From contig NZ_JARFYN010000009.1 in NCBI RefSeq assembly GCF_030272695.1, positions 123,592-187,591 on the forward strand: a stretch of DNA of 64,000 bases, given 5' to 3'. Positions 45,409-55,229 of this stretch are shown here, piece after piece (within the stretch, counting starts at the first letter, position 1; every line of letters starts with the position of its first letter). The position numbers and the translations under genes were made by a program. Source of the DNA: Martinezella calliandrae (lineage in GTDB: Bacteria; Pseudomonadota; Alphaproteobacteria; Rhizobiales; Rhizobiaceae). The notes under the pieces were generated by a model. That model made no database searches. It was not told the origin of the DNA and worked only from the letters and a program-made list of their open reading frames with translations.

Positions 45409-46449
45409 ATGCCGGCAACTGCGAAGGCAATGCAACGGGAGCCACTTCGCGTCGACCTAGCCCTTCAAGGCGGCGGCGCGCACGGTGCTTTTTCCTGGGG
45501 TGTCCTCGATCGCCTTTTGGAGGAGCCATGGCTGCTGATCGAAGGGATTTCGGGCACTTCGGCCGGAGCGATGAACGCGGCGGTCATGGCGCACGGCTAT
45601 GCCGCCAACGGCGCCGAAGGCGCTCGCGAGGCGCTGGAGGCATTTTGGCGCAAGGTATCCGAGGCGGCGCGCTTCAGTCCCTTTCGACGCGGTCCCCTTG
45701 ATTTCCTGCTCGGTCGCTGGACGCTCGACCATTCGCCGATTTTCGTGGCGATGGACATGATGGCGCGTGTGTTCTCGCCCTACGATCTCAATCCTGCCGG
45801 CTCCAACCCGCTGCGCGCCATATTGGCGGAAACCGTCGATTTCGAGCGACTAGCGGCCAGTCCAATCAAGCTGTTCGTGACAGCAACGAATGTCCGCACC
45901 GGCCGCGGCCGCGTTTTCCGCAATGGCGAGCTGACCCCGGACGTGCTGCTAGCTTCGGCATGCCTGCCGACGCTGTTTCAAGCCGTAGAGATCGATGGCG
46001 AAGCCTATTGGGACGGCGGTTACGCGGGCAATCCGACGATTACGCCGCTTGCGCGAGAATGTACATCGCAGGACACCATCCTCGTGCAGATCAATCCGGT
46101 CGAAAGGCCTGGCACACCTCGGTCCGCACGTGAGATCCTCAATCGTCTCAACGAAGTCTCTTTCAACGCAGTCCTTTTGAAGGAACTGAAGATGATCGCC
46201 TTGTTACGGAAGGTCGCACAGTTGGATAACGAGGAGGGCGCGCGCTGGGCGTCGATGCGCGTCCACCGGGTCGCAAGCGACGCCATGACCGACCTCGGCT
46301 ATTCATCAAAACTCAATGCGGAGTGGGAGTTTCTGACCATGCTGCACAAGGAGGGCCGCAGGTCCGCCGATGCATTCCTAAACGCCCATGGCGGCGATCT
46401 CGGCAGCCGCTCGTCGCTTGATCTCGATATATTGCTGGAAGGGGTCTGA
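45409..46449 (+). CDS. Patatin-like phospholipase
   Basis: 346 residues. The oxyanion motif LALQGGGAHGAFSWGVLDR and nucleophile elbow GISGTSAGAMNAAVM are at the N-terminus, and the catalytic Asp is in AYWDGGYAGNP. It is therefore an intact Ser-Asp lipid acyl hydrolase, with a late helical domain. In rhizobia this gene commonly precedes a GntP permease in a hydroxybutyrate unit with bdhA; here bdhA is not next. ATG 45430 is an alternative start. Confidence 0.85.
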   Translation: MPATAKAMQREPLRVDLALQGGGAHGAFSWGVLDRLLEEPWLLIEGISGTSAGAMNAAVMAHGYAANGAEGAREALEAFWRKVSEAARFSPFRRGPLDFLLGRWTLDHSPIFVAMDMMARVFSPYDLNPAGSNPLRAILAETVDFERLAASPIKLFVTATNVRTGRGRVFRNGELTPDVLLASACLPTLFQAVEIDGEAYWDGGYAGNPTITPLARECTSQDTILVQINPVERPGTPRSAREILNRLNEVSFNAVLLKELKMIALLRKVAQLDNEEGARWASMRVHRVASDAMTDLGYSSKLNAEWEFLTMLHKEGRRSADAFLNAHGGDLGSRSSLDLDILLEGV

Positions 46450-46452
46450 AAG

Positions 46453-47907
46453 GTGGGGCTTCTCGGCATCCTGATTGGGCTCGGGCTGCTGGTCTGGCTC
46501 GCCTTCCGTGGTTGGAGCGTCTTGTTGCTGGCGCCGTTCGGCGCGCTCGTCGCCGCGCTCTTTGCCGGCGAACCAGTGCTGGCACACTGGACGCTGACCT
46601 TCATGAACAGTGCCGCCCATTTCTTTGCTCAGTTCTTTCCGTTGTTCCTGCTCGGCGCACTCTTCGGCAAGCTGATGGAGGACAGCGGTTCAATAAGCGC
46701 CATTGCCGATTTCATGATGCGGCGGCTCGGAAAGAACCATGCAATCCTTGCCGTCGTCATCGCCGGTGCGCTGATCACCTATGGCGGCGTCAGCCTCTTT
46801 GTTGCCTTCTTCGTCCTCGCGCCAATGGCGCAGGAACTGTTCCGGTCGGCCGGCATTCCGCGGCGGCTGATGCCCGCGACGATCGTGCTTGGAACATCTA
46901 CTTTCACCATGTCGGCATTTCCGGGAACGCCATCGATACAGAACGCCATACCGATGCCCTTCTTCGGTACGACGCCGTTTGCCGCGCCGGGACTCGGCAT
47001 CGTCGCCTCTGCGATCATGCTTGGTTTCGGCCTATGGTGGCTTCGTCGCATCGAGGCGGCTGCGCGCAAGTCCGGCGAAGAGTTCGGAGAGGGCTCGCCC
47101 GCGACATCAGACGATCTCGCTTCCGACGAGCAGATGCGTGAACGCGCTTCGGTCGGAAGGGAATTCGACCCCGCCGAAATCGCGCATGGCAAACGTGCCC
47201 AAGTGACACCACCCATCCTTATCGCCGTGTTGCCGCTGGCCGTAGTTATCCTCGTCAATCTCAGCATGACGCTGCTAATCCTGCCGTCGCTTGATCTCGG
47301 GTTTCTTTCGGAAGCACGGTGGGGTGGGATTTCCCGCTCCGCGGTAAGCGGTGTGTGGGCCGTCGTCACGGCGCTGGGAGCCGCGGTCGCGACCGTCGTC
47401 GCGCTGAATTTCCGCCGACTGCCGACATTGCGCGCGACGATGGACGCAGGTGCCAACGCGTCGGTCCTTCCGGCGGTATCCGTCGCCAGTCTGGTAGGCT
47501 TTGGAGCGGTTGTCGCTGCAATGCCGGCCTTTGTGATCGTGCGCGACTGGGTGCTCGGTATCGGTGGAGGACCGCTCGTCTCGATTGCGGTGGCCACCAA
47601 CATCCTAGCGGCGCTCACCGGCTCAGCCTCCGGCGGCCTCACGATCGCTCTCGATGCGCTTGGCGCTACCTACCTGGCGCGCGCGCAGGAGACAAGTCTC
47701 GATCCGGCACTGTTGCACCGTGTCGCGGTCATCGGAGCAGGGACGCTGGATAGCCTGCCTCACAACGGGGCAGTGGTTACGCTGCTTGCGGTTTGTGGGT
47801 CGACTCACGGCGAAAGCTACCGCGACATCGTTGTCGTCGGCATTATTGGCGCGATCCTGGCACTGATCGCAGTCATTGTTTTGGGAACCTTTCTCGGGTC
47901 ATTCTGA
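46453..47907 (+). CDS. GntP family permease
   Basis: 484 residues from GTG 46453, three bases after the patatin stop, so they form an operon. About 12 to 14 transmembrane segments with LFGKLMEDSGSISAIADFMM, LITYGGVSLFVAFFVLAPMA and TSTFTMSAFPGTPSIQN as the family core, and LAALTGSASGGLTIALDALG late. GntP proteins take up gluconate or short hydroxy acids; next to patatin in rhizobia the substrate is usually inferred to be 3-hydroxybutyrate. Confidence 0.85.
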   Translation: MGLLGILIGLGLLVWLAFRGWSVLLLAPFGALVAALFAGEPVLAHWTLTFMNSAAHFFAQFFPLFLLGALFGKLMEDSGSISAIADFMMRRLGKNHAILAVVIAGALITYGGVSLFVAFFVLAPMAQELFRSAGIPRRLMPATIVLGTSTFTMSAFPGTPSIQNAIPMPFFGTTPFAAPGLGIVASAIMLGFGLWWLRRIEAAARKSGEEFGEGSPATSDDLASDEQMRERASVGREFDPAEIAHGKRAQVTPPILIAVLPLAVVILVNLSMTLLILPSLDLGFLSEARWGGISRSAVSGVWAVVTALGAAVATVVALNFRRLPTLRATMDAGANASVLPAVSVASLVGFGAVVAAMPAFVIVRDWVLGIGGGPLVSIAVATNILAALTGSASGGLTIALDALGATYLARAQETSLDPALLHRVAVIGAGTLDSLPHNGAVVTLLAVCGSTHGESYRDIVVVGIIGAILALIAVIVLGTFLGSF

Positions 47908-47937
47908 CTTCCTCGGAAAGGGAAATAACGATCGGAG

Positions 47938-47951
47938 TTGATCCGCCTCAA
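47938..47951. promoter_or_regulatory. Near-consensus FixK/Fnr box upstream of uspA
   Basis: TTGATCCGCCTCAA matches TTGAY-N4-RTCAA at nine of ten fixed positions. Its centre is 88 bases before the uspA start. Confidence 0.5.
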
Positions 47952-48032
47952 TGCGGTCCGCACAGGAAGGCGTCACTCTAGCGCGCCTGCGCGGCTATTG
48001 TCCGAATTGAAACCGGCTCGGGAGGAGACGAC

Positions 48033-48545
48033 ATGTATAAGAAGATCCTAATTGCCACGGATGGGTCCGACCATGCACATAAGGCGGCCGAGATTGGTGC
48101 CGTTCTTGCAGCGGCATATGACGCCGAGGTCCATCTGGTGCACGTGTTGCTTTCCGGTGAGATCGATGAAGATTTGCGACGCATGGTGGAGACAGAACAC
48201 CTCGATGATTTGTACTCCAAAGCGTCGGCCGGGCTCGTACCCGGCCTCCCGGCCACATTTTCGTCAAGGGATTCTGCTGGCAACTTTCGCATCTTGCAGG
48301 CGCTCGGCACCGAAATTCTCAACAGGGCGAGCACCGACGTCAAGACGCGCGGGGTAAAGCAAGTTTCAACTCATCTCATGGAGGGTGATGCCGCCGAACA
48401 GATCGCCAAAGTGGTCGAGGAGGTGCATCCCGACCTCGTCGTCTGTGGAGCAAGGGGCCTTTCAAGCCTATCTCAACTGGTGCTCGGCAGTGTGTCTACC
48501 AAGGTTGCCCAGCTGACCACCGTCACCTGCGTGACCGTCCGGTAG
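48033..48545 (+). CDS. UspA family universal stress protein, single domain
   Basis: 170 residues. KILIATDGSDHAHKAAE opens the domain and VEEVHPDLVVCGARGLSSLSQLVLGSVSTKV carries the ATP-binding G-2x-G-9x-G(S/T) signature, so it is probably an ATP-binding member. It has an inserted segment around residues 45-95. GGGAGGAG precedes ATG. A FixK-like box upstream points to control by low oxygen. Confidence 0.85.
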   Translation: MYKKILIATDGSDHAHKAAEIGAVLAAAYDAEVHLVHVLLSGEIDEDLRRMVETEHLDDLYSKASAGLVPGLPATFSSRDSAGNFRILQALGTEILNRASTDVKTRGVKQVSTHLMEGDAAEQIAKVVEEVHPDLVVCGARGLSSLSQLVLGSVSTKVAQLTTVTCVTVR

Positions 48546-48712
48546 TATGCAACAAGGGCGATGATCTGCCTTTGCCGATACGTTAATCCAGCGACTTCAG
48601 GTCGCGATTATGGCGTTGTTCGAGAGTGGTTCGACGAGGATTTCCGTCCTCGGGCGGAGGTGTTTGTCCATCGATGGCACAGCCAGATTGGCATCGCGAG
48701 CGATGACCGCGT

Positions 48713-49360
48713 TTGCCTGTGACACCCTCGCTCAGGCTTGACGTCCGCCGCGCTCTCGTGACGAACGCATGTGGCGGCCTTGGCTTGCTGCCGCGACCCG
48801 CGCTGGCATCTTCTTGCGCCTCTGTGAGGCTCTGCAATCTCTACGCCGATGCCGTCGCCGCGGCAGCAGGCGCGATGCGCGAAGCTGGCCATGTCGTCGA
48901 AACCCTGGTCGTCGACGTGACTGACCTGCCGGCGCTGCATGCGGCGATTTCCGCAGCCCGAGTACCACATATTCGTGAACAATGCGGGCACCAATCGGTC
49001 AGGGCCATTCGTCGAGGCAGCCCGAGAATTTCGACCTGATGATGAACCTGAATGTGCGCGCTGCACTTTTTTGCGGGCGCAGGCCGTGGCCGCGGCACAG
49101 GATCGCCGCCGGAATCGCGGGTTCCATCATCAACATGTCGTTGCAAATAGGTCATGCCGGCAGTGCCGGCCATTCGCTTTATTGCGCGACCAAATGGGCG
49201 ATGAGGGCTTCAGTCGCTGCATGGCCTTCAAAGCGGAGCTTTTGCGTGTCCTCAGTCGTCTTTCAAGGGTGGAGGATCTCATGGCGCCGATCGTCTTCCT
49301 GGTAAGCGACGCTTCCGCTTTGATGACAGGCTCCGCCCTCATGCTTGATTGGGGAGATGG
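48713..49360 (+). pseudogene. SDR family oxidoreductase, broken by several frameshifts
   Basis: Pieces of one short-chain dehydrogenase lie in order but in different frames. RRALVTNACGGLGL and AAAGAMREAGHVVETLVVDVTD come first; then YHIFVNNAGTNRSGPFVEAA in a second frame; then PENFDLMMNLNVRAALF and GSIINMSLQIGHAGSAGHSL with YCATKWAM in a third; and LSRVEDLMAPIVFLVSDASA back in the second. A stretch between the catalytic YxxxK and that last block is missing. At least three frame changes and a deletion make it non-functional. The 48546-48712 sequence before it is not recognisable. Confidence 0.65.
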
Positions 49361-49414
49361 ACTGCAGATTGAACAGCAAATTGGCCGAGCGAGGCGCCGC
49401 GGCGCGACATTCAG

Positions 49415-49695
49415 CATCAATGCCCCGAGGCGCTTCTGCTTGATGAGATAACGTCAGTCCTGGGACCCGGAGCTTGTCGCTGAAGCTCTCGACATTACTC
49501 GCGAGCTTGCCCGCGAACGAAAGATCATGATCATGGCGACATACGAAATGCAATGTGCGCGAGAAGTATCAAACTTGGTTGTATTCTTGGAATAGGGGCG
49601 CCTTCTAGAACAGGGACTCCCGGAGCAATTCTTCAACGTCCCGGCGGGGCCGTAGACGCGTCTTCCTCAAGCAAATCATCGAGGCAAGGCGGATG
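49415..49695 (+). pseudogene. 3' remnant of an amino acid ABC transporter ATPase
   Basis: Walker B EALLLDEITSVL is followed, one base out of frame (CTGGGACCC for CTGGACCC), by DPELVAEALDITRELARE and MATYEMQCAREVSNLVVFLE. A TAG then interrupts GRLLEQGLPEQFFN. The usual C-terminus reappears in another frame as RVFLKQIIEARRM. The order and motifs match the D-loop to C-terminus of GlnQ-type ATPases. The 5' half is gone, joined directly to the SDR remnant. Confidence 0.65.
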
Positions 49696-50210
49696 TCGCT
49701 AGCACACAGTCTAATGCAAGTCTCAATGGAACGCAGAAGCGATCCTCACTTTGCCGCCGATGCGCAACTTTCGTGACTGAATATTGCGGAAAGTCTTTGC
49801 TGATGGCCATGTTAGCAAGGAAATAGTCTCCCAAAACTACGGAACTGTTCGCGCGTTCTGGAGGATCGCCCGCGAAAACTGAGCCAAAATCGTGATCGCA
49901 ATGTTGAGAGCATCAAATTGAGCAGGATGTTTTCTTTTATAGCAATCTCGATCTTCGGTTGCATCGGGAATCCCTTTTGCTTCGGCTGGACGACGAACGG
50001 GACGGTAGAGCACGGTAGAGCCAACAAGCTGTGACTAATCCTTTTGCTAGAGGTAAGGGGCCATTTTCATTCTACTTTAAGTGAAATTGTTCTGCCAATG
50101 GTGAGGCACTAGCGTGCTGGCACAAGACTAATCCGCAATGCCGTCCAGGGCACGGAGGGGTGATTGCGGCTACTGCCGGAAGGACATTAGCGCGAAAACA
50201 GGGGGCGAAG
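49696..50210. other. Gap with no supported gene
   Basis: The only notable frame is a minus-strand 50-codon ORF from ATG 49964 to 49812 with AAAAGGG before it. It opens MQPKIEIAIKENILLNLML and its Arg-rich tail has no family resemblance. I do not call it a gene. No box, tRNA or insertion sequence was seen. Confidence 0.4.
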
Positions 50211-51890
50211 ATGTTTGCGGGTCCAGAGGTGTTTCACCAGGGTTTTGACGTGTGCGTCGTGGGCGCAGGTCCGGTCGGTATTGCCGCTGCGCTGGAATTG
50301 AGCAGGCGCGGCATGCGAACCCTGCTTGTCGAGGCCGGGCCAAAACAACCGAAACGACCTCAACAAAACGAAACAGGGTTCGACATAGGAGACGATATCC
50401 ATCACGCCGCGGACCAAGTTACTTCGGCTACCGGACTTGGCGGTACGTCCGAACGATGGGGTGGGCAATGCGTTGAGCTCGATGATATTGACTTCGAAGC
50501 AAGAGACTATGTCGCTCACTCCGGCTGGCCTATTGCTCACGAAGAGATTTCGCGTTTCTACCAGCGGGCTCGTGCGCTTTTGAGCAGCAATGTCGCCGGC
50601 GAGCGATCGGAGCCGGAATCGGATGCCGATTTTCCAATATCCCGGGAAAGCTGGACACGAATACGCAACACGGCGAGAGCCAACAAGGCTGAGCTCGCTT
50701 CTTCGAAGAACCTCTACGTCGTCTTGGACGCGAGGGTCAAAGCTCTGGCATTCGATCCGGGGGAAGAACGGCTACATTCGATATCGATTGCCTGCCGCGG
50801 CGATTCCTACAAGCTGTGCGCAGAGCGCTATGTGCTGGCCTGTGGCGGTAGGGGCAATACCCGGCTTCTGCTAAACCTTCAGGTCGCGTTTCCGCAATTG
50901 TTCGGTGGAAGCGATGGGCCGCTCGGGCGCTTCTACATGGGGCACCTTGCTGGGCAGATCGCACAGGTCGAATTCACCGCCAAGGAGCATGCCGAACGGT
51001 ATCTCTTCAAGCGCACATCCACCGGAACCTTCGTGTGCAGTCGGTTTCAACCTGGCCCCAAGCTGCAACGCGCACTCGAACTGCCGAATATCGCATTTTG
51101 GCCGACGAACCGGAGGGCCGCTTTCGGTGAGGTCGACGCGGCGCTCTCGCTGCTATATCTCTGGAATAGTAAAAAGGCCGTCGTCCACAAGGCAACATGG
51201 CGCGACGCCGACCGATCCCGTTACTATAATGTGCTGCGTAACGTACTGCGCAAACCGTTTGGCGCGAGCTATTCAGCGCTGGAGCTGGTTCGCCAGAAAT
51301 ACGGCCGGGCCGAACCTTATCTCCTGCTGCGCATGCCTGACATGAGATACGGCCTGCGCTACCACGGGGAGCAAATTCCAAGCAGCTCAAACCGCGCGTT
51401 CCTCAAGCGCGAGCAAGATGCGGACGGCCAGTTCAAGCTAGACGTCTCATTCCGATATTTGCCACAGGATATCAGCGGCACGCTCCAGGCGCATCTCACT
51501 CTCGATCGCTGGCTCAAGGAGCACAAAATAGGCAAGCTGATATTCGACACAGCACCAGGACATCTTGAAGAGCATATCGATTCTCAGGCCAAGGATGGCT
51601 ATCATCAAATCGGGTTGACCAAGATGGGCGTGGACCGCAAGCACGCCGTTGTCAATCAGGACTGTCGCGTCATTGATATCGCTAACCTCTACGTCGCCGG
51701 TAGTTGCGTTTTCCCTACGTCAGGACAGGCTAACCCAACGCTACCCGCTGTCGCCTTCGCCATCAGGCTCGCCGAACATCTCGTTACCGAGATCCGCCGT
51801 CAAAGCACGCCGGCCGCTTTGTCGGTGACCAGCCGCTTGGAGCCCCAAATGGCTGCGGTGATACGATCCGCCTTGGATGGCGCGGCTTAA
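50211..51890 (+). CDS. GMC family FAD-dependent oxidoreductase, copy 2
   Basis: 559 residues from ATG 50211 (GGGGCGAAG before it). VCVVGAGPVGIAAALELSRRG binds FAD, ATGLGGTSERWGGQCVELDDID is the GMC loop, and GYHQIGLTKMGVD with NLYVAGSCVFPTSGQANPTLP is the C-terminal active-site block. It is similar to copy 1 in both cofactor motifs but differs in the substrate domain. No cytochrome partner is next to it, so the electron acceptor is unknown. Confidence 0.85.
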   Translation: MFAGPEVFHQGFDVCVVGAGPVGIAAALELSRRGMRTLLVEAGPKQPKRPQQNETGFDIGDDIHHAADQVTSATGLGGTSERWGGQCVELDDIDFEARDYVAHSGWPIAHEEISRFYQRARALLSSNVAGERSEPESDADFPISRESWTRIRNTARANKAELASSKNLYVVLDARVKALAFDPGEERLHSISIACRGDSYKLCAERYVLACGGRGNTRLLLNLQVAFPQLFGGSDGPLGRFYMGHLAGQIAQVEFTAKEHAERYLFKRTSTGTFVCSRFQPGPKLQRALELPNIAFWPTNRRAAFGEVDAALSLLYLWNSKKAVVHKATWRDADRSRYYNVLRNVLRKPFGASYSALELVRQKYGRAEPYLLLRMPDMRYGLRYHGEQIPSSSNRAFLKREQDADGQFKLDVSFRYLPQDISGTLQAHLTLDRWLKEHKIGKLIFDTAPGHLEEHIDSQAKDGYHQIGLTKMGVDRKHAVVNQDCRVIDIANLYVAGSCVFPTSGQANPTLPAVAFAIRLAEHLVTEIRRQSTPAALSVTSRLEPQMAAVIRSALDGAA

Positions 51891-52240
51891 GTGGCCGAAT
51901 GACATGCGCTGCGTTTGCTGGCGACGTTGGTAAGCGAGTGACACTACTAGCCACTTTAAACATTGAGCATAAGTCGACTGTTTCCGTGCGTGCAACTTTT
52001 CGTTACCCGGTTCATCACGACGATCCCGAGAGCCAAGCGCTCGCGGAGTCGGTCGTTCTAAAAAGATAGGGTAATCGGCTTCGAGCCCATCTTCGACCCG
52101 GTGAAAGGAGCAGCGCTTCGAGTTGATGATAAACGTGGTCTGACGTCATCAGCCCCAATCATCTGAAAGGAGGGGATTTCCGCCTTAGCGTTGCATCAGT
52201 CGTGGAATTTTGTCCTTCGGCCGCGCAATTCAAAGGGCGA

Positions 52241-52264
52241 GGCGGGCGGCGGCCGCGGCCCGCC
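52241..52264. other. GC-rich hairpin in the hemN upstream gap
   Basis: GGCGGGC (52241-52247) and GCCCGCC (52258-52264) pair perfectly around a GC-rich loop. There is no T-run, so a terminator for the GMC gene is only possible. Apart from this and the box at 52354, the 51891-52423 gap holds nothing I recognise. Confidence 0.4.
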
Positions 52265-52353
52265 AGATAAGCAAGATTAGCCTCGAGGCGGCCGCGCGAC
52301 TTTGATTGCCAGCAAACAACCTTCATGCTCGTGCCGGTTACAGCCGGTCGTCA

Positions 52354-52367
52354 TTGATTTAGCGCAA
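52354..52367. promoter_or_regulatory. FixK/Fnr-type box upstream of hemN
   Basis: TTGATTTAGCGCAA has a perfect left half and the right half CGCAA, a variant half-site of rhizobial Fnr-type boxes. The centre lies 63 bases upstream of the hemN start, the position expected for activation at -41.5. hemN is a known FixK/Fnr target in rhizobia. Confidence 0.55.
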
Positions 52368-52423
52368 GGACAGATCTCGCTTCTGGCGCCAAATGCCCTT
52401 CAGTCCGCTTGAAGGAACCAATC

Positions 52424-53776
52424 ATGTCCAATCCCCTGGTCGCCAAATACGGCGAAGCACGGTTGCCGCGCTACACCAGTTACCCGACGGCACCTGCATT
52501 TTCCTCGGCGATAGGGCCGGACGCATATGCGCAAGCACTGGCGAATCTCGACCAGGATCGGCCGGTTTCGCTTTATCTTCATGTCCCGTTCTGTCGCTCC
52601 ATGTGCTGGTATTGCGGTTGTCACACGAGCATCACGCGGCAGGATCGCCCGATTCTTGAATATCTCGATGTCTTGCACCAGGAGATCGAGTTGGTCGCAT
52701 TTGCTGCGCACAAACCGATCATGGTCGAGAACGTGCATTTCGGCGGTGGGACGCCAACAATCGTCAGGCCGGACGATTTTCGAGCATTAATCAAGAAGCT
52801 CAGGAGCGCGTTTGATTTCCAATCTGATTGTAGCATAGCGATCGAAATCGATCCTCGCACGCTGTCGGCCGAAATGGTAGAAGCGCTCGGCGAAAACGGC
52901 GTTGATCGGGCAAGCCTCGGCGTCCAGAGCTTCGACCCGATGGTCCAAGCAGCAATCAACCGCAAGCAATCCGTAGAACAGACGAGCGCAGCCGTGTCGC
53001 TGCTGCGAGCTTCAGGCGTTTCCAGCATCAATTTCGACCTAATCTACGGACTGCCGCATCAGACGGTTCAATCGTGCATCGATACCGTGAATGCTTCGAT
53101 TGAGATGCGCCCCGAGCGATTTGCGGTGTTTGGTTATGCGCACATCCCGGCCTTCAAGAAGCATCAGCGGTTGATCGACGACGCAACGCTCCCGTGCGCC
53201 GACGAGAGAAACACGCAAGCGGAGGCGATTGCTTCACAACTGGTTGCGGCAGGCTATGTCCAGATAGGTCTCGACCATTTCGCTCTGCCCAATGACACGC
53301 TTTCTGTTGCCAGTTCCCTGGGGGAGGTGCGCCGAAATTTTCAGGGATATACGACGGACACCTGCGAGACGTTGATTGGCATCGGAGCCTCTGCCATAGG
53401 CAAATTGCCGATGGGATACGTCCAGAACGAGGTCGCACTCGGCACCTATGTCGATCGTGTCGCGTCCGGTGTTCTCGCGACCGCGAAGGGGTATCGCCTG
53501 ACGGACGAAGACAGGCTTCGTGCCCGCATCATCGAGCGCCTCATGTGCGATTTCTCGGTCGACTTGAACAGCATCACTGAAAGTTCCGGCTTCGACGTCG
53601 ACTATCTGCTCGTAAACAATGGCAGGCTCAAAGATCTCGAAGGCGACGGCGTGATTGAGATTGATGACGGCAAGGTTACCGTGCGCCAGGAATCGCGTTT
53701 CATGATCAGAGCTGTCGCCGCGGCCTTCGACGCCTATCTCGGCATATCCGGGCGAACACACAGCAAGGCGGCCTGA
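52424..53776 (+). CDS. hemN: Oxygen-independent coproporphyrinogen III oxidase
   Basis: 450 residues from ATG 52424 (GAAGGAACC before it). The radical-SAM cluster is Cys57, Cys61, Cys64 in HVPFCRSMCWYCGC, with the extra Cys66 typical of true HemN. FGGGTPTI and the SAM-contact DRASLGVQSFDPMVQ follow, and the C-terminal HemN domain is complete. It decarboxylates coproporphyrinogen III without oxygen, supplying haem for cytochromes in microaerobic cells. Confidence 0.92.
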   Translation: MSNPLVAKYGEARLPRYTSYPTAPAFSSAIGPDAYAQALANLDQDRPVSLYLHVPFCRSMCWYCGCHTSITRQDRPILEYLDVLHQEIELVAFAAHKPIMVENVHFGGGTPTIVRPDDFRALIKKLRSAFDFQSDCSIAIEIDPRTLSAEMVEALGENGVDRASLGVQSFDPMVQAAINRKQSVEQTSAAVSLLRASGVSSINFDLIYGLPHQTVQSCIDTVNASIEMRPERFAVFGYAHIPAFKKHQRLIDDATLPCADERNTQAEAIASQLVAAGYVQIGLDHFALPNDTLSVASSLGEVRRNFQGYTTDTCETLIGIGASAIGKLPMGYVQNEVALGTYVDRVASGVLATAKGYRLTDEDRLRARIIERLMCDFSVDLNSITESSGFDVDYLLVNNGRLKDLEGDGVIEIDDGKVTVRQESRFMIRAVAAAFDAYLGISGRTHSKAA

Positions 53777-53874
53777 ACGGCGCCCGAGCGGGGCCCTTCA
53801 GACGTGTCTCGGGCGGCAAAAGCGCATAACCGCTGATCGCACGGGCGAGGCCACGATGCCTAGGACATAAATAG

Positions 53875-53901
53875 GGTGACCGGGCCTCAGGCCAGGTCAC
53901 C
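53875..53901. terminator. Bidirectional hairpin between hemN and pseudoazurin
   Basis: GGTGACC (53875-53881) and GGTCACC (53895-53901) enclose a second inner dyad GGCCT/AGGCC. The stem would be about 12 pairs. It sits between two convergent gene ends, where a shared terminator is expected; no T-run is present. Confidence 0.55.
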
Positions 53902-53917
53902 ACTGGCAATTATCGCA

Positions 53918-54361
53918 TTATTGGGTGACCTGCATGAGATCCGCGTCAAGGCGCTTTCGCGCCAGATTTGGAATCCTGGCGGTCTTTATGGCTTCGAGAT
54001 TTGCCGGATGGTCTCCAACCTGGATAAACGCAACCATGCCCATGCCCGCGTGCGGCGTGCACTTCACGACATAGGCGCCGGGCACATCGAACTTGACCTG
54101 ATATTGCTCGCTTGCTTTGGATTTGAATTCCGGTGCTCCGGCAGGAATGAGTTCCTTGAATGTTTCGACATTGTGGGTGTTGTCGGTCGGAATGAAGGTG
54201 ATGGTATCGCCGGGTGCGATCTTGACGAAGCCTGGTTCGAACACCATCGCGCCATCCGCATCCTTGTTGAGCATCTGAATCTGGTGATCTGCCGCCATAA
54301 GTGGCATTGCCGAAGCCATCATAGCTGCGGTCGCAGCGATCAGACCGGTTTTGAAACGCAT
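53918..54361 (-). CDS. Pseudoazurin, periplasmic blue copper protein
   Basis: 147 residues. The signal peptide ([19 protein letters not shown]) is followed by the cupredoxin fold. The type I copper ligands are His63 (DNTHNVETF), Cys101, His104 and Met109 ([12 protein letters not shown]), with the ligand spacing of pseudoazurin. It carries electrons to nitrite or nitrous-oxide reductase or to cbb3-type oxidases. Here it is next to fixI and nnrS remnants, so its original partners may be gone. Confidence 0.9.
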   Translation of the reverse strand: MRFKTGLIAATAAMMASAMPLMAADHQIQMLNKDADGAMVFEPGFVKIAPGDTITFIPTDNTHNVETFKELIPAGAPEFKSKASEQYQVKFDVPGAYVVKCTPHAGMGMVAFIQVGDHPANLEAIKTARIPNLARKRLDADLMQVTQ

Positions 54362-54392
54362 TCTCTTGTCTCCTACTTGCGATGGCCTCTGA

Positions 54393-55136
54393 TTGGTGCC
54401 CCCGGCACGTGTAGCCGGCCCGCGGGGCGTCTATCGGCTTGGCAACTTTCAGTTCGCCTGCGCTGCCGTGTCAGGGACCCATGAAGGCAACCGGTCGCTG
54501 TCTGAGGTCGTGCTCTCCAAAGGCCATGTCGAACTGGCTCGATTCTACTTCGAAGACAGCTTGCGCCCCGGGGCTTTCGAGGCGATCCGCCAACTCGAAG
54601 CTGCCGGCATCGGAAGCTGCGTATTCTCCGGCGACCGAAGAGCGGTTGTCGAGGCGACGGCTCGCCCACTCGTTGCTGATACGTGGTACGCGCAATTGGC
54701 TCCCAAGCAGAAGGTCGAGGCCTGTACCGATCTGTGCAGCCAAGGTCACCGGGTCATGATGATCGGGGACGGCATTAACGATGCACCAGCGCTGGCCGCG
54801 GCGCATGTTTAAATGGCGCCTGCAACTGCTTCCGACGTTGGTCGACAGGCAGCTGATCTGGTTTTCCTGCACGAGAGCTTGGATGCGGTTCCGGACGCAA
54901 TTGCTTTGGCGCGCCGTGCGGCTACTCTCATCCGCCAGAATTTCGCTCTGGCAATCGGCTATAACGTGATTGCCGTTCCGATCGCTATCGCCGGCTACGC
55001 GACACCGTTGATCGCCGCCATTGCCATGTCCACGTCTTCATTGATCGTGGTGACCAACGCATTGAGGCTCAATGTTCGCCTTGGTCACACCCGACGAAGC
55101 GCCGCAACATCATTGATGCGGACCGCCTTTACGTGA
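54393..55136 (+). pseudogene. fixI: 3' part of fixI (copper-transporting P-type ATPase), with internal stop
   Basis: One frame from 54393 gives [51 protein letters not shown] and the hinge MIGDGINDAPALAAAHV, then TAA at 54810. It resumes with [20 protein letters not shown] and two final helices ending near [20 protein letters not shown] to TAA restores the frame. Only the last third of FixI (about 750 residues) is present, so phosphorylation and metal-binding domains are lost. FixI serves cbb3 oxidase assembly; no fixG, fixH or fixS is adjacent. Confidence 0.8.
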
Positions 55137-55229
55137 ACCGATATGCGCGCCACCCTGAGCGCGGCTCGCGAGGCTGGTTGCGAGCCTTCGATTTGGATTC
55201 GAACGAGACGGGTTTTTTCACATGCAGAA

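Noticed and set aside
49812..49964. 50-residue minus-strand ORF with a ribosome-site-like AAAAGGG
   Set aside because: No family resemblance and an isolated position in a decayed region; evidence too weak for a gene call.
51891..52423. Possible small RNA in the GC-rich hairpin region before hemN
   Set aside because: Only one hairpin and no promoter or T-run; not enough for an ncRNA call.
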